Source: JAMZMI01 sp047632435
Lineage (GTDB): Bacteria > Bacteroidota > Bacteroidia > Cytophagales > Cyclobacteriaceae
DNA length: 64,000 nt
NCBI GenBank assembly: GCA_047632435.1
Contig: JBLICU010000008.1
Coordinates: 5,350 to 69,349 of the forward strand
Direction of reading: 5' to 3'
In this document: positions 35,537-44,426 of the stretch, piece by piece
Layout: each line of letters opens with the position of its first letter
Position numbering within the stretch: position 1 is the stretch's first letter
Program-made: the position numbers and the translations under genes
Notes under the pieces: generated by a model
The model's database searches: none
The model's input: the letters and a program-made list of their open reading frames with translations, nothing else
Told to the model about the DNA's origin: nothing

Positions 35537-36154
35537 ATGTTAAGCAAAATATACCATATAGCACTTATCGCATCAGTATCAATGGTCTTGGCTTCTTGCG
35601 CGGCTGGACCTGACAATACAGGTTTGGAGTATGCACCTCAGATGTACCATTCTACACCTTATGAGCCACTTTCTCAGATTCAAAATAAGGAAGCAGGCTC
35701 ATGGCTGGATTCAAATCCAGAGGATGAACATGGTGAGTTTTATAACTCAAATGAATACAATCCTTTCGGGATGACCATGTTAGAGCCAGTTGCTGGAACG
35801 ATAAAAAGAGGTACAATGCCAAACCACATAGCTCCAGACGCCTATGAGGAGGCTGCTGCGACTTTGGTTAGCCCTTTTGAATTTACTCCTGATGTTTTGA
35901 AAGATGGAAAGGCTTTATACGCTAGATTTTGTCAGCATTGCCATGGCTCTAAAGGTCAGGGAGATGGACTAGTAGGGAAGGTTCTGAAAGGAGTACCAAC
36001 TTATAATTCTGCTGCAATCAAGGATCAACCAGAAGGGCATTTGTTTCATGTAATAACTCATGGTAAGGGAAGAATGGGATCCCATGCTTCTCAGTTGAGC
36101 GTGGAGGAAAGATGGAAAATAGTTAGTTATGTACAGACACTTCAAAAAAATTAA
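35537..36154 (+). CDS. actE: Alternative complex III subunit E, monoheme cytochrome c lipoprotein
   Basis: 205 aa. The lipobox VLASC is near residue 20, followed by an extended linker and a cytochrome c domain with CQHCHGSKGQGDG (about 134) and the distal Met in GRMGSHASQLS. It is the mobile or docking cytochrome of ACIII, anchored by lipid on the periplasmic side. Confidence 0.95.
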   Translation: MLSKIYHIALIASVSMVLASCAAGPDNTGLEYAPQMYHSTPYEPLSQIQNKEAGSWLDSNPEDEHGEFYNSNEYNPFGMTMLEPVAGTIKRGTMPNHIAPDAYEEAAATLVSPFEFTPDVLKDGKALYARFCQHCHGSKGQGDGLVGKVLKGVPTYNSAAIKDQPEGHLFHVITHGKGRMGSHASQLSVEERWKIVSYVQTLQKN

Positions 36155-36177
36155 AACAGATTTATCCAATTAAAGAT

Positions 36178-37443
36178 ATGGTCGACGAGAAATTTGAATT
36201 TACGGGCAATTCCAAGAAGAACCTGTTCATATTTATTGCAGTCGGGATCGTGCTTACGATCATTGGAATATTAAGTATCTCAATGGGCGGAGGACACCAT
36301 GATTTGGCGGTTTCAGAAGAGGGTCATCATGCTTTCCATTGGACTAAAAGACTTTTTGCTAATCTTTGGATTAACAACGTGTATTTTACTGGCCTTGCAT
36401 TGATAGGTGTATTCTTCTTCGCCATTCAATATGTGGCTCAGGCAGGTTGGTCAGCGGGAATTATACGAATTCCATTGTCATTTGGCGCATGGTTACCTTA
36501 TGCAGGAATTTTGATGATAATTGTTTTCTTCGTTGCAAAACATGATCTTTTTCATTGGACACATCATGAACTTTATGAAGAAGGCGGGGATAAGATTATT
36601 CAAGGAAAAGCACCTTTTTTCTTTTGGCCGCTTCATGCTGGAGGTTTTCCGATTTTCTTTGTAGCCAGAATGGTAATTTTCTTTGCTGTTTGGTACATTC
36701 TATTTTTAAAATTGAAAGCTGTGGCTTTAAGTGAAGACGTAGATGGGGGAACTGAGAAATGGTATCAGTTAAGAAAACTATCAGCCATTTTCATCTTATT
36801 TTTTGCTGTATCATCATCGATAGCTGCGTGGGATTGGGTGATGTCCATCGATACTCATTGGTTCAGTACTATGTTTGGTTGGTACATGTTTGCAAGTTGG
36901 TGGGTTTCAGGGCTGGCGCTAACAGCATTTATTGTGGTTTTATTGAAGGATCAAGGATATTTATCTATTGTTAATGCGAATCATATTCATGACCTAGGCA
37001 AATTTATTTTTGCTTTCAGTGTATTCTGGACTTATATCTGGTTCTCCCAGTTCTTGTTGATCTATTACGCCAATATACCTGAAGAAACCATCTATTTTGT
37101 GGAAAGATGGAAGAACACCCATTATGCTCCATTATTCTTTTTTAATTTAATTGTAAACTTTTTCCTACCATTTTTGATTTTAATGCCAAGAGATGCAAAG
37201 AGACATTCAAGATTTATCAAAGTAGTTGCTCCAATTATCTTAATTGGTCATTGGTTGGATTACTATTTGATGATTACACCAGGTACTTTGGGTGAAAATG
37301 GCGGTTTTGGTTTCCTTGAATTAGGACTCATGTTTATCTATGCTGGTGCCTTTATTTATGTGGTTTTAAACCAATTGAGCAAAGTTCCTTTGGTAGCTAA
37401 AAACCACCCGATGTTGGAAGAAAGTTTACATCACCATATTTAA
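36178..37443 (+). CDS. actF: Alternative complex III subunit F, membrane protein
   Basis: 421 aa, about ten membrane helices, related to ActC but without the full quinol motif. Recognisable stretches are HAFHWTKRLFANLWINNVYF, WDWVMSIDTHWFSTMFGWY and MPRDAKRHSRFIK. ActF is a core membrane subunit believed to contribute to proton movement. It is spaced 23 bases after actE and 22 bases before the oxidase subunit II gene. Confidence 0.95.
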   Translation: MVDEKFEFTGNSKKNLFIFIAVGIVLTIIGILSISMGGGHHDLAVSEEGHHAFHWTKRLFANLWINNVYFTGLALIGVFFFAIQYVAQAGWSAGIIRIPLSFGAWLPYAGILMIIVFFVAKHDLFHWTHHELYEEGGDKIIQGKAPFFFWPLHAGGFPIFFVARMVIFFAVWYILFLKLKAVALSEDVDGGTEKWYQLRKLSAIFILFFAVSSSIAAWDWVMSIDTHWFSTMFGWYMFASWWVSGLALTAFIVVLLKDQGYLSIVNANHIHDLGKFIFAFSVFWTYIWFSQFLLIYYANIPEETIYFVERWKNTHYAPLFFFNLIVNFFLPFLILMPRDAKRHSRFIKVVAPIILIGHWLDYYLMITPGTLGENGGFGFLELGLMFIYAGAFIYVVLNQLSKVPLVAKNHPMLEESLHHHI

Positions 37444-37465
37444 TAAATAGCGTAATAGAATTGAT

Positions 37466-38551
37466 ATGTTGAATTTTATCATAGTTGTAGCGGTAATATT
37501 AATTCTTGCCATCCTGGTTTCAGTTTTCAGGGTGACAACTTTAGTTGGAATTGCCAAGGGTGATGCTAAGAAACCAGGTGCTCCAAATAATAAAGTGAAT
37601 GCTTTATTGCTCTTTTTGTTTTTAATATTCGGTCTGGTTGGATTCTTCTACTATTCCTTTGGTGGGTTGGAGGATGATTTTGTTCAACCGTTGGCATCTG
37701 AACATGGGGCTGTAACTGATCGATTATTTTGGATTACCATGGCGGTAACTGGTTTTGTGTTCATTTTAACTCATATATTCTTGTTTGGGTTTGCTTATAA
37801 GTACCAACACAAACCGACGAATGTCGCGCATTACTATCCACATAACAACAATCTTGAAAAAATATGGACTGCAGTGCCAGCAATCGTACTTGCGGTATTG
37901 ATCTTGTCTGGTTGGTTCGCATGGAGCGACATTACCTCAGAACCACCTGCGGATTCGGAGATAGTTGAAGTCATGGGTTATCAGTATGCCTGGGCTGTAA
38001 GGTATCCTGGTGCTGACAACAAGCTCGGTGATTTTGATTATAAGAAAATCGATGTATCGAATCATATGGGTATTGATTTTACTGATCGTGCGGCATTTGA
38101 TGATTTCATTCCATTGGAATTACATATCCCTAAAGGAAAGCCTGTTTTGTTAAAGATCAGGGCAAGAGATGTTATACACAGTGTTTATATGCCTCATTTT
38201 AGACTTCAAATGAACGCCGTTCCTGGTATGCCAACCCATTTTTGGTTTGTGCCGACTAAAAGTACTGCTGATATGCGTACGGAAACCGGAAACCCTGATT
38301 TCAATTATGAATTGGTTTGTAATAAGATCTGTGGTAAGGGACATTTTGCCATGCGATATGTTGTCGTTGTAGATGAGCCGGAGGAGTATGCTAATTGGTA
38401 TGCAGAGCAAACACCTTGGTTAAAACAAAATGAGGACTATCTTTCTTATGTACCTGAAGATTTACAGGAAGTAGCCAAAATTAGTGCTGGGATTGAATTG
38501 TCTCCAGAATCTGTTGAAGTTGATAATTCTTTATTAAGTAGTTCAAATTAA
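37466..38551 (+). CDS. coxB: Cytochrome c oxidase subunit II
   Basis: 361 aa. Three hydrophobic segments lie in the first 155 residues, one more than the usual two. The periplasmic cupredoxin domain follows, with the CuA ligands C-x3-C-x3-H-x2-M in CNKICGKGHFAMRY and an earlier His in VIHSVYMPHFRLQ. It takes electrons from cytochrome c. No fused C-terminal cytochrome c domain is present, so this is not a caa3-type subunit II. Confidence 0.96.
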   Translation: MLNFIIVVAVILILAILVSVFRVTTLVGIAKGDAKKPGAPNNKVNALLLFLFLIFGLVGFFYYSFGGLEDDFVQPLASEHGAVTDRLFWITMAVTGFVFILTHIFLFGFAYKYQHKPTNVAHYYPHNNNLEKIWTAVPAIVLAVLILSGWFAWSDITSEPPADSEIVEVMGYQYAWAVRYPGADNKLGDFDYKKIDVSNHMGIDFTDRAAFDDFIPLELHIPKGKPVLLKIRARDVIHSVYMPHFRLQMNAVPGMPTHFWFVPTKSTADMRTETGNPDFNYELVCNKICGKGHFAMRYVVVVDEPEEYANWYAEQTPWLKQNEDYLSYVPEDLQEVAKISAGIELSPESVEVDNSLLSSSN

Positions 38552-38563
38552 AAGTATTTAAAT

Positions 38564-40420
38564 ATGTCAGTAGCAGACATTCACGTAGAAGAGGAAGTAC
38601 ATCATGATGATCATCATGAATTAAGCTTCATTGAGCGATACATTTTTACCACTGATCACAAAACTATTGGAAAGCAGTTTTTGATAACAGGTATCTTTTG
38701 GGCTATCATCGGAGGGGCACTTTCTGTTGTGTTCAGATTGCAGCTTGGATTTCCTGATATGGATCTGGAATGGTTGAAACCCATACTTGGTAAATGGATT
38801 ACTGATGCTGGTAAATTGGATTCTGAGTTTTATTTGGCCTTAGTGACGATGCATGGTACCATCATGGTATTCTTTGTATTGACAGCTGGCCTGAGTGGTA
38901 CGTTTAGTAATTTCCTGATTCCGCTTCAGATTGGTGCACGAGACATGGCGTCTGGTTTTATGAATATGCTTTCATACTGGTTTTTCTTTTTATCCGGTGT
39001 AGTCATGTTCGTTTCATTGTTTTTAGAAACAGGCCCGGCAAGTGGTGGTTGGACAGTTTATCCACCGTTAAGTGCTTTACCGCAAGCTATATCTGGCTCA
39101 GGAATGGGAATGACTATGTGGTTGGTAGCCATGGTATTTTTTATTGTTTCCACATTACTTGGCGGTATCAACTACATAACTACAGTGATCAACTTAAGGA
39201 CTGAAGGCATGTCGTTCTCACGTCTGCCGTTGACGATTTGGGCATTTTTCATTACGGCCGTTCTTGGTTTACTATCATTCCCGGTATTGGTTGCAGCTGC
39301 TTTGCTTCTTGTATTTGATCGATCATTTGGTACCAGTTTCTACTTATCCGAAATTTATATCGCTGGTGAAGCATTGCCCAATCAAGGTGGAAGTCCAATT
39401 CTGTATCAACATCTATTTTGGTTCCTAGGTCACCCTGAAGTTTACATTGTATTGCTTCCAGCATTAGGTATTACGTCTGAGATTATTTCTACGAATTCAA
39501 GAAAACCTATTTTTGGATATAGCGCAATGATTGCGTCTATGTTGGCCATTGCATTTTTATCTTTTATTGTATGGGCACACCATATGTTTGTAACGGGTAT
39601 GAATCCATTTCTTGGTTCCATATTTATGTTCCTTACATTGATTATCGCCGTACCTTCTGCAGTAAAAGCATTTAATTATATCACCACACTTTGGAAAGGT
39701 AATTTGGTTTTTACTCCAGCCATGTTGTTTTCGATTGGTTTAGTATCCTTCTTTATATCAGGTGGATTGACAGGTATATTTCTTGGTAACTCAGCATTGG
39801 ATATCAATCTTCATGACACTTACTTTGTGGTAGCGCATTTCCACTTGGTAATGGGAAGTGCGTCGTTCTTTGGATTGTTGGCTGGGGTTTATCATTGGTT
39901 CCCTAAAATGTTTGGGAGAATGATGGATGAAAAATTGGGATATATTCACTTCTGGTTGACTTTTGTGGGTGTTTATTTAGTGTTTTTCCCATTGCACTAT
40001 ATTGGAATTGCAGGTTTCCCAAGAAGATATTATTCATGGACCAACTTTGATGCATTTAATTCATTTACTGATTTGAATTCATTTGTGAGTGTGGCAGCTA
40101 TCATCACTTTTGCAGCTCAGTTTATTTTCTTGTATAATTTCTTTCACAGTATTTATAAGGGAAGAAAAGCGCCACAGAATCCTTGGAATTCAAATACACT
40201 TGAGTGGACTACTCCAAGAATACCCGAGCATGGCAACTGGATAGGAGATATTCCTAAAGTTTACAGATGGCCTTATGATTATAGTAAACCAGGTGCTGAG
40301 AATGACTTTATACCGCAAACAGTTCCTTATAGCCACACGCCAGAATCTAATTTAGATTTTGAAAATGAGATGGCTAAAACCGAAGATGTTAGTCCGGTTG
40401 CGAATGCTACTAAAAAATAA
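38564..40420 (+). CDS. coxA: Cytochrome c oxidase subunit I (heme-copper, A-type)
   Basis: 618 aa, 12 or more membrane helices. A His-rich N-terminus (HVEEEVHHDDHHELS) precedes TTDHKTIGKQF. Key residues are visible: the low-spin heme His in ALVTMHGTIMVFF, WFLGHPEVYIVLLP with the CuB His-Tyr pair and the helix-VI Glu, the CuB His pair in WAHHMFVTGM, and VVAHFHLVMGS with the last two heme His. It reduces O2 and pumps protons. The HPEVY signature indicates an A-type K/D-channel enzyme. Confidence 0.97.
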   Translation: MSVADIHVEEEVHHDDHHELSFIERYIFTTDHKTIGKQFLITGIFWAIIGGALSVVFRLQLGFPDMDLEWLKPILGKWITDAGKLDSEFYLALVTMHGTIMVFFVLTAGLSGTFSNFLIPLQIGARDMASGFMNMLSYWFFFLSGVVMFVSLFLETGPASGGWTVYPPLSALPQAISGSGMGMTMWLVAMVFFIVSTLLGGINYITTVINLRTEGMSFSRLPLTIWAFFITAVLGLLSFPVLVAAALLLVFDRSFGTSFYLSEIYIAGEALPNQGGSPILYQHLFWFLGHPEVYIVLLPALGITSEIISTNSRKPIFGYSAMIASMLAIAFLSFIVWAHHMFVTGMNPFLGSIFMFLTLIIAVPSAVKAFNYITTLWKGNLVFTPAMLFSIGLVSFFISGGLTGIFLGNSALDINLHDTYFVVAHFHLVMGSASFFGLLAGVYHWFPKMFGRMMDEKLGYIHFWLTFVGVYLVFFPLHYIGIAGFPRRYYSWTNFDAFNSFTDLNSFVSVAAIITFAAQFIFLYNFFHSIYKGRKAPQNPWNSNTLEWTTPRIPEHGNWIGDIPKVYRWPYDYSKPGAENDFIPQTVPYSHTPESNLDFENEMAKTEDVSPVANATKK

Positions 40421-41408
40421 GAGATTTAATAAAATCAATCTATACACGATCATTGCCGTCTACTTCTTGATATTGGTAGGCGGCATTGTTCGTAGTATGG
40501 GTGCGGGTATGGGTTGTCCGGATTGGCCTAAATGTTTTGACAGATATATCCCACCATCATCTGAATATGAACTTCCTGAAAATTATGAAGATGTTTACTC
40601 GCTTCAACGAATAAAGAAGAATGAGAGGCTTTCTAGTGTGTTATCTTCTATTGGCTTGCAAATGTTGGCCGATAAGGTATTGAGTGACCCTAATGCCTCT
40701 AAGAAGACATTCTATAATACCAAAAAGGCTTGGGTTGAATACTTAAATAGATTGGTAGGAGTGGTGATTGGTCTATTTATCATCGGAAATATGCTTTATT
40801 CATTTACCGTAAAAGACTTTTGGGTCAAATTTTTAGGGGTAACTTCATTTGTTTTGGTGCTTTTTCAGGGTTGGATTGGGTCACTCGTTGTTTCGACTAA
40901 TCTTTTACCCGGATTCATTTCGTTTCATTTGGGATTGGCATTGTTGCTGGTGGCCTTACTTCTCGTTCAACGATACAGGTTATTAAATGGTGGTGATGCT
41001 TTTAAGGGCAAAATATTAATAAGTACAATACTCATTTTATTCAGCATTCAGATCGTGTTTGGTACTCAGGTTCGTGAGCAGATAGACCAGATTCATCTTC
41101 TCGGTTTGCTAAAATCTGAATGGATTAGCAATCTTGGCACATTGTTTTATATTCATCGGTCATATTCAATCTTACTGGTTATTTTAATTGGTTATTTTAT
41201 TTTTATAAATAAGCATTTGTTACAAACCAATAAGCTTCTATTTGGTTTAGGAGTTACTGTAGTTTTAGAAATTGTTCTTGGAGTGATTATGACCTATTTA
41301 AATTTCCCTGCCTTCGCACAGCCAGCACATTTGTTTGTTGGTACATTGTCCTTTGGACTTATATTTTATTTATTTTTGAGCACTCATTTCAAATCAGTTT
41401 CATATTAA
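40404..41408 (+). CDS. ctaA: Heme A synthase
   Basis: 334 aa from the ATG at 40404; earlier in-frame starts add 15 basic residues inside coxA. Eight membrane helices are expected. Visible hallmarks are GGIVRSMGAGMGCPDWPKCF with its Cys pair, FISFHLGLAL, FYIHRSYSI and FAQPAHLFVGTL, three of the four usual heme His. The first, normally in an EYxHR-type motif, reads EYLNRLVG, Asn for His. It oxidises heme O to heme A for the oxidase. The last 17 bases of coxA overlap its start. Confidence 0.93.
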   Translation: MLLKNKRFNKINLYTIIAVYFLILVGGIVRSMGAGMGCPDWPKCFDRYIPPSSEYELPENYEDVYSLQRIKKNERLSSVLSSIGLQMLADKVLSDPNASKKTFYNTKKAWVEYLNRLVGVVIGLFIIGNMLYSFTVKDFWVKFLGVTSFVLVLFQGWIGSLVVSTNLLPGFISFHLGLALLLVALLLVQRYRLLNGGDAFKGKILISTILILFSIQIVFGTQVREQIDQIHLLGLLKSEWISNLGTLFYIHRSYSILLVILIGYFIFINKHLLQTNKLLFGLGVTVVLEIVLGVIMTYLNFPAFAQPAHLFVGTLSFGLIFYLFLSTHFKSVSY

Positions 41409-42295
41409 TGTATTCTTCAACTTCTCTTAGCTTATCGCACATTGAAAAAGCAAAAGCATACATCGAACTGCTTAAAGTTAGGTTGTCATCTTTGGTGGCA
41501 TTTTCAAGCGGATTCGGCTATTTATTAGGAAATAAAGGAGACGTAAACTGGTTGAATTTCACGGCGTTGGTTTTCGGTGGATTTTTGATTTCGGGTTCAT
41601 CGGTGATCATCAATCAAATCAAGGAAGTGGAGTTTGACGCATTGATGAAACGCACAGAAAACAGACCGCTACCGACTGGTCGATTGAGCAAACAAGAAGC
41701 ACTTTATTTTTCGATACTCACTGGTTTGATTGGTTTGTCTCTTTTGATATGGCAGACGAATTTATTGACTGTGGTGCTCTCAATTGTATCTATGATTTTA
41801 TACTCATTCGTCTATACACCACTAAAAAGAGTTGGGCCAATTGCTGTATTTGTAGGTGCCATACCTGGTGCTTTACCCCCATTGTTAGGATGGACTGCTG
41901 CGACTGGTATGATCACTCATGAAGCACTCATTATTTTCGGAATCCAATTTATTTGGCAGTTTCCACATTTTTGGGCTATTGCCTGGGTTGCCGATGAAGA
42001 TTATAAGAGAGCGGGGTTCAAGTTGTTACCAAGTGCCGGTAAACAGGATTTGAATACAGCCATTAACATCATGACTTATACATTGTTCCTATTGCCGTTG
42101 GGATTATTGCCTACATATTTTGGTCTTACGGGGATTACCAGTGGAGTCGTAGCTACTATATGTGGTGCTTTGTTTTTATCACAAACATTCATGTTAATGA
42201 AAGATTATTCTCGAAAATCGGCCTTAAAAATAATGTTTGGTTCATTTATATATCTGCCGATAGTGCAGATTGCATACTTATTAGATAAAATTTAA
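41408..42295 (+). CDS. ctaB: Protoheme IX farnesyltransferase (heme O synthase)
   Basis: 295 aa, UbiA-type membrane prenyltransferase. The N-terminal part has YIELLKVRLSSLVAFSSG and the first Asp-rich site around NQIKEVEFDALMKRTENRPL with PTGRLS. The second contains YTPLKRVGPIAVFVGAIPGA and the conserved loop ADEDYKRAGFKLLP. It attaches farnesyl to heme B. Its ATG shares one base with the ctaA stop (TAATG), and its own stop does the same with the next gene. Confidence 0.96.
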   Translation: MYSSTSLSLSHIEKAKAYIELLKVRLSSLVAFSSGFGYLLGNKGDVNWLNFTALVFGGFLISGSSVIINQIKEVEFDALMKRTENRPLPTGRLSKQEALYFSILTGLIGLSLLIWQTNLLTVVLSIVSMILYSFVYTPLKRVGPIAVFVGAIPGALPPLLGWTAATGMITHEALIIFGIQFIWQFPHFWAIAWVADEDYKRAGFKLLPSAGKQDLNTAINIMTYTLFLLPLGLLPTYFGLTGITSGVVATICGALFLSQTFMLMKDYSRKSALKIMFGSFIYLPIVQIAYLLDKI

Positions 42296-42876
42296 TGGAG
42301 AAATCAGCGGACATTCCAATTGGTAATATCAGGGTAAGATCCATGCATCCAAAGAAATTTGCGATGTGGCTCTTCATGATATCTGTTACTATGATTTTTG
42401 CCTCACTGACTAGCGCTTATGTTGTAAAGAAGGCAGAAGGTAATTGGAGTCTCATTGAGTTTCCATCCTTTTTTATGATAACATCCGTTCTCATTATTCT
42501 GAGCAGTGTGAGTATTCATTTTGCTTACATATCAGCAAAGCGCAATAACCTGTTTAACATTCGATTGGGATTGGTTGTTACCGGTATTTTGGCAATTGCC
42601 TTTACGGTTGGTCAATATTTGTCGTGGGGACAGTTGGTAAATCAGGAGGTTTTTTTTGTTGGAAATCCGTCAGGGTCATTTATATATGTCTTTACTGGCC
42701 TACATGCGGCGCACCTATTTGGTGGGTTGATTTTCCTGACTGTGGTTTTATTCAATTCATTTAAATACAGGGTTCATTCCAAAAATTTAGCACAGATGGA
42801 AATGTGTATAACTTATTGGCATTTTTTAGGTGGACTTTGGTTGTATTTATATTTATTTTTGGTTTTAAATAATTAG
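42295..42876 (+). CDS. Cytochrome c oxidase subunit III, first copy
   Basis: 193 aa with five membrane helices; fits the short, Bacteroidota-type subunit III. Motifs: MHPKKFAMWLFMISVTMIFA, YVFTGLHAAHLFGG and ITYWHFLGGLWLYLYLFL at the end. It stabilises subunit I and the proton entry. A second, longer copy follows 11 bases later; two tandem subunit III genes are usual in this lineage. Confidence 0.92.
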   Translation: MEKSADIPIGNIRVRSMHPKKFAMWLFMISVTMIFASLTSAYVVKKAEGNWSLIEFPSFFMITSVLIILSSVSIHFAYISAKRNNLFNIRLGLVVTGILAIAFTVGQYLSWGQLVNQEVFFVGNPSGSFIYVFTGLHAAHLFGGLIFLTVVLFNSFKYRVHSKNLAQMEMCITYWHFLGGLWLYLYLFLVLNN

Positions 42877-42887
42877 ACTGATTCATT

Positions 42888-43607
42888 ATGGCAAACACTG
42901 CAGTATTGGTGGATGATAGCAACGTGAATGCATGGGGCGGGGGAGTAGCTCCTATGAAAGCCAGTTATGGCAAACTCATGATGTGGTTCTTCCTGCTTTC
43001 AGATGCATTTACATTCTCAGCATTACTTATCACTTACGGATTGATCAGATTTAGCCATCAGGCTTATGATGGACTGATTGAGGACTTTGTATTCTCCCAG
43101 GAATACTGGCCTCTCCCAGAAATGGTTTTTGAAGCTGTGCCTTTTCTGCACGGTGTTTCATTGCCATTGGTGTTTGTGGGTATCATGACCTTCATCCTTA
43201 TTTTGAGCAGTGTCACAATGGTACTTGCTGTTGAAGCAGGCCATAGAATGGACAAACCGGCAGTAGAAAAGTGGATGCTTTGGACAATACTTGGTGGTTT
43301 GACTTTCCTAGGATGCCAGGCATGGGAGTGGTCACACTTTATAGCTGGAACTGGAGGAGGTGGTGCAAGCCTTACTTGGAATGAATATGGCCCATCAAAT
43401 TTTGCAGCACTTTTTTTCTTCATCACTGGTTTTCATGGTTTCCATGTATTCAGTGGAGTTATGTTTAACTTCATAGTGTTCTATCAGACCACAGTTGGTA
43501 AATTGGAGAAAAGAGGACATTATGAAATGGTAGAAAAAGTCGGGCTTTATTGGCACTTTGTAGATTTGGTTTGGGTATTTGTATTTACCTTCTTTTACCT
43601 TGTTTAA
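42888..43607 (+). CDS. Cytochrome c oxidase subunit III, second copy
   Basis: 239 aa. Motifs: YGKLMMWFFLLSDAFTFSAL, LGCQAWEWSHFIAG, FFITGFHGFHVFSGVMF and GLYWHFVDLVWVFVFTF, all typical of subunit III. It has an extra N-terminal extension (VLVDDSNVNAWGGGV) and a longer loop than the first copy. It is spaced 19 bases from the subunit IV gene. Confidence 0.94.
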   Translation: MANTAVLVDDSNVNAWGGGVAPMKASYGKLMMWFFLLSDAFTFSALLITYGLIRFSHQAYDGLIEDFVFSQEYWPLPEMVFEAVPFLHGVSLPLVFVGIMTFILILSSVTMVLAVEAGHRMDKPAVEKWMLWTILGGLTFLGCQAWEWSHFIAGTGGGGASLTWNEYGPSNFAALFFFITGFHGFHVFSGVMFNFIVFYQTTVGKLEKRGHYEMVEKVGLYWHFVDLVWVFVFTFFYLV

Positions 43608-43626
43608 TTGTTAATTTGAAATAATC

Positions 43627-43953
43627 ATGGAACACGATAATACATCTCACATTCAAGTTCAACCGGCTGATAAAGCCAAAATTTGGGGAATTTGGAAAGT
43701 AATGTTAATTCTGCTTGCCATTACGGCTGTTGAATTTATTATAGCCTTTACGGTTTCTGCTGGCACTTTTAAAACTGCTGTTTTTGTGGCCTTGACTATA
43801 GTAAAAGCATTTTATATAGTTGGTGAATTTATGCACCTATCGCATGAAAAAAAGTCATTGATCTGGTCAATATTGCTGCCAACCATGTTCATAGTATTTC
43901 TCCTATTCATTTTGATCATGCAAGGTCGTGCCATTTTTGAAGTGCTTTATTGA
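43627..43953 (+). CDS. Cytochrome c oxidase subunit IV (COX4_pro type)
   Basis: 108 aa, three membrane helices (about residues 20-42, 50-66, 76-98) with a soluble N-terminus. The VKAFYIVGEFMHLSHEKKSL block is the prokaryotic subunit IV signature. It is the last oxidase gene. A perfect 12-bp stem terminator lies 20 bases after its stop. Confidence 0.93.
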   Translation: MEHDNTSHIQVQPADKAKIWGIWKVMLILLAITAVEFIIAFTVSAGTFKTAVFVALTIVKAFYIVGEFMHLSHEKKSLIWSILLPTMFIVFLLFILIMQGRAIFEVLY

Positions 43954-43972
43954 GTGTCAAATAACTAATCAT

Positions 43973-43999
43973 AAAAAGAGGCTCTTTGAGCCTCTTTTT
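43973..43999 (+). terminator. Terminator of the ACIII-oxidase operon
   Basis: A perfect 12-bp stem AAAAAGAGGCTC / GAGCCTCTTTTT (43973-43984 and 43988-43999) with a three-base loop ends in a T tract. It divides the 14.8-kb respiratory operon from the assembly-type genes downstream; the next ATG (44007) lies just after it, so partial read-through may still occur. Confidence 0.9.
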
Positions 44000-44006
44000 A
44001 TATGCC

Positions 44007-44426
44007 ATGAAGAGAAAATTACTCGTCATTTTGTTTTTTATTGTAGTTTTCGGTTTACCCATCACTTGGTATTTTTTTCTTCAAGTTTTTGGAGAAAATA
44101 AATTTGATTTGCCTGTGCTGGAACAATTAGATGCAGATTGTATTGCTTTAAATGATCATACTTATTTGTTGTTGGATTCAGTGAAATTGAGTCAAAATAA
44201 GAATGAAGCAAAGAGATTATCTAAACACCTTTCAGGAATTAAACAATCGGAAATTCAAGTTGTTAATGGAAAGTCATGTCTTGATGAGTATGAAATTATT
44301 TTTGTGGATAGTCTGGGGCAATTACGTGGCGGATATGCTATTTCCAGAGAAGAAATGGATCGGCTGTTGACTGAATTGGATATTTATCTTTTGAACCTGA
44401 AAACATCTAAAATTGAAAACAAATAA
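44007..44426 (+). CDS. Shortened SCO-like protein without the metal-binding cysteines
   Basis: 139 aa from the ATG at 44007. A single N-terminal membrane anchor (MKRKLLVILFFIVVFGLPI) is followed by FFLQVFGENKFDLPVLE, as in Bacteroidota SCO proteins. The C-terminal part (IIFVDSLGQLRGGYAISREE, then MDRLLTEL) matches the SCO end with its RGxY motif. The CxxxC copper motif and core between them are missing; only two isolated Cys remain and the length is well below the usual 200-plus. It could be a degenerate or specialised oxidase-assembly factor. Confidence 0.6.
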   Translation: MKRKLLVILFFIVVFGLPITWYFFLQVFGENKFDLPVLEQLDADCIALNDHTYLLLDSVKLSQNKNEAKRLSKHLSGIKQSEIQVVNGKSCLDEYEIIFVDSLGQLRGGYAISREEMDRLLTELDIYLLNLKTSKIENK

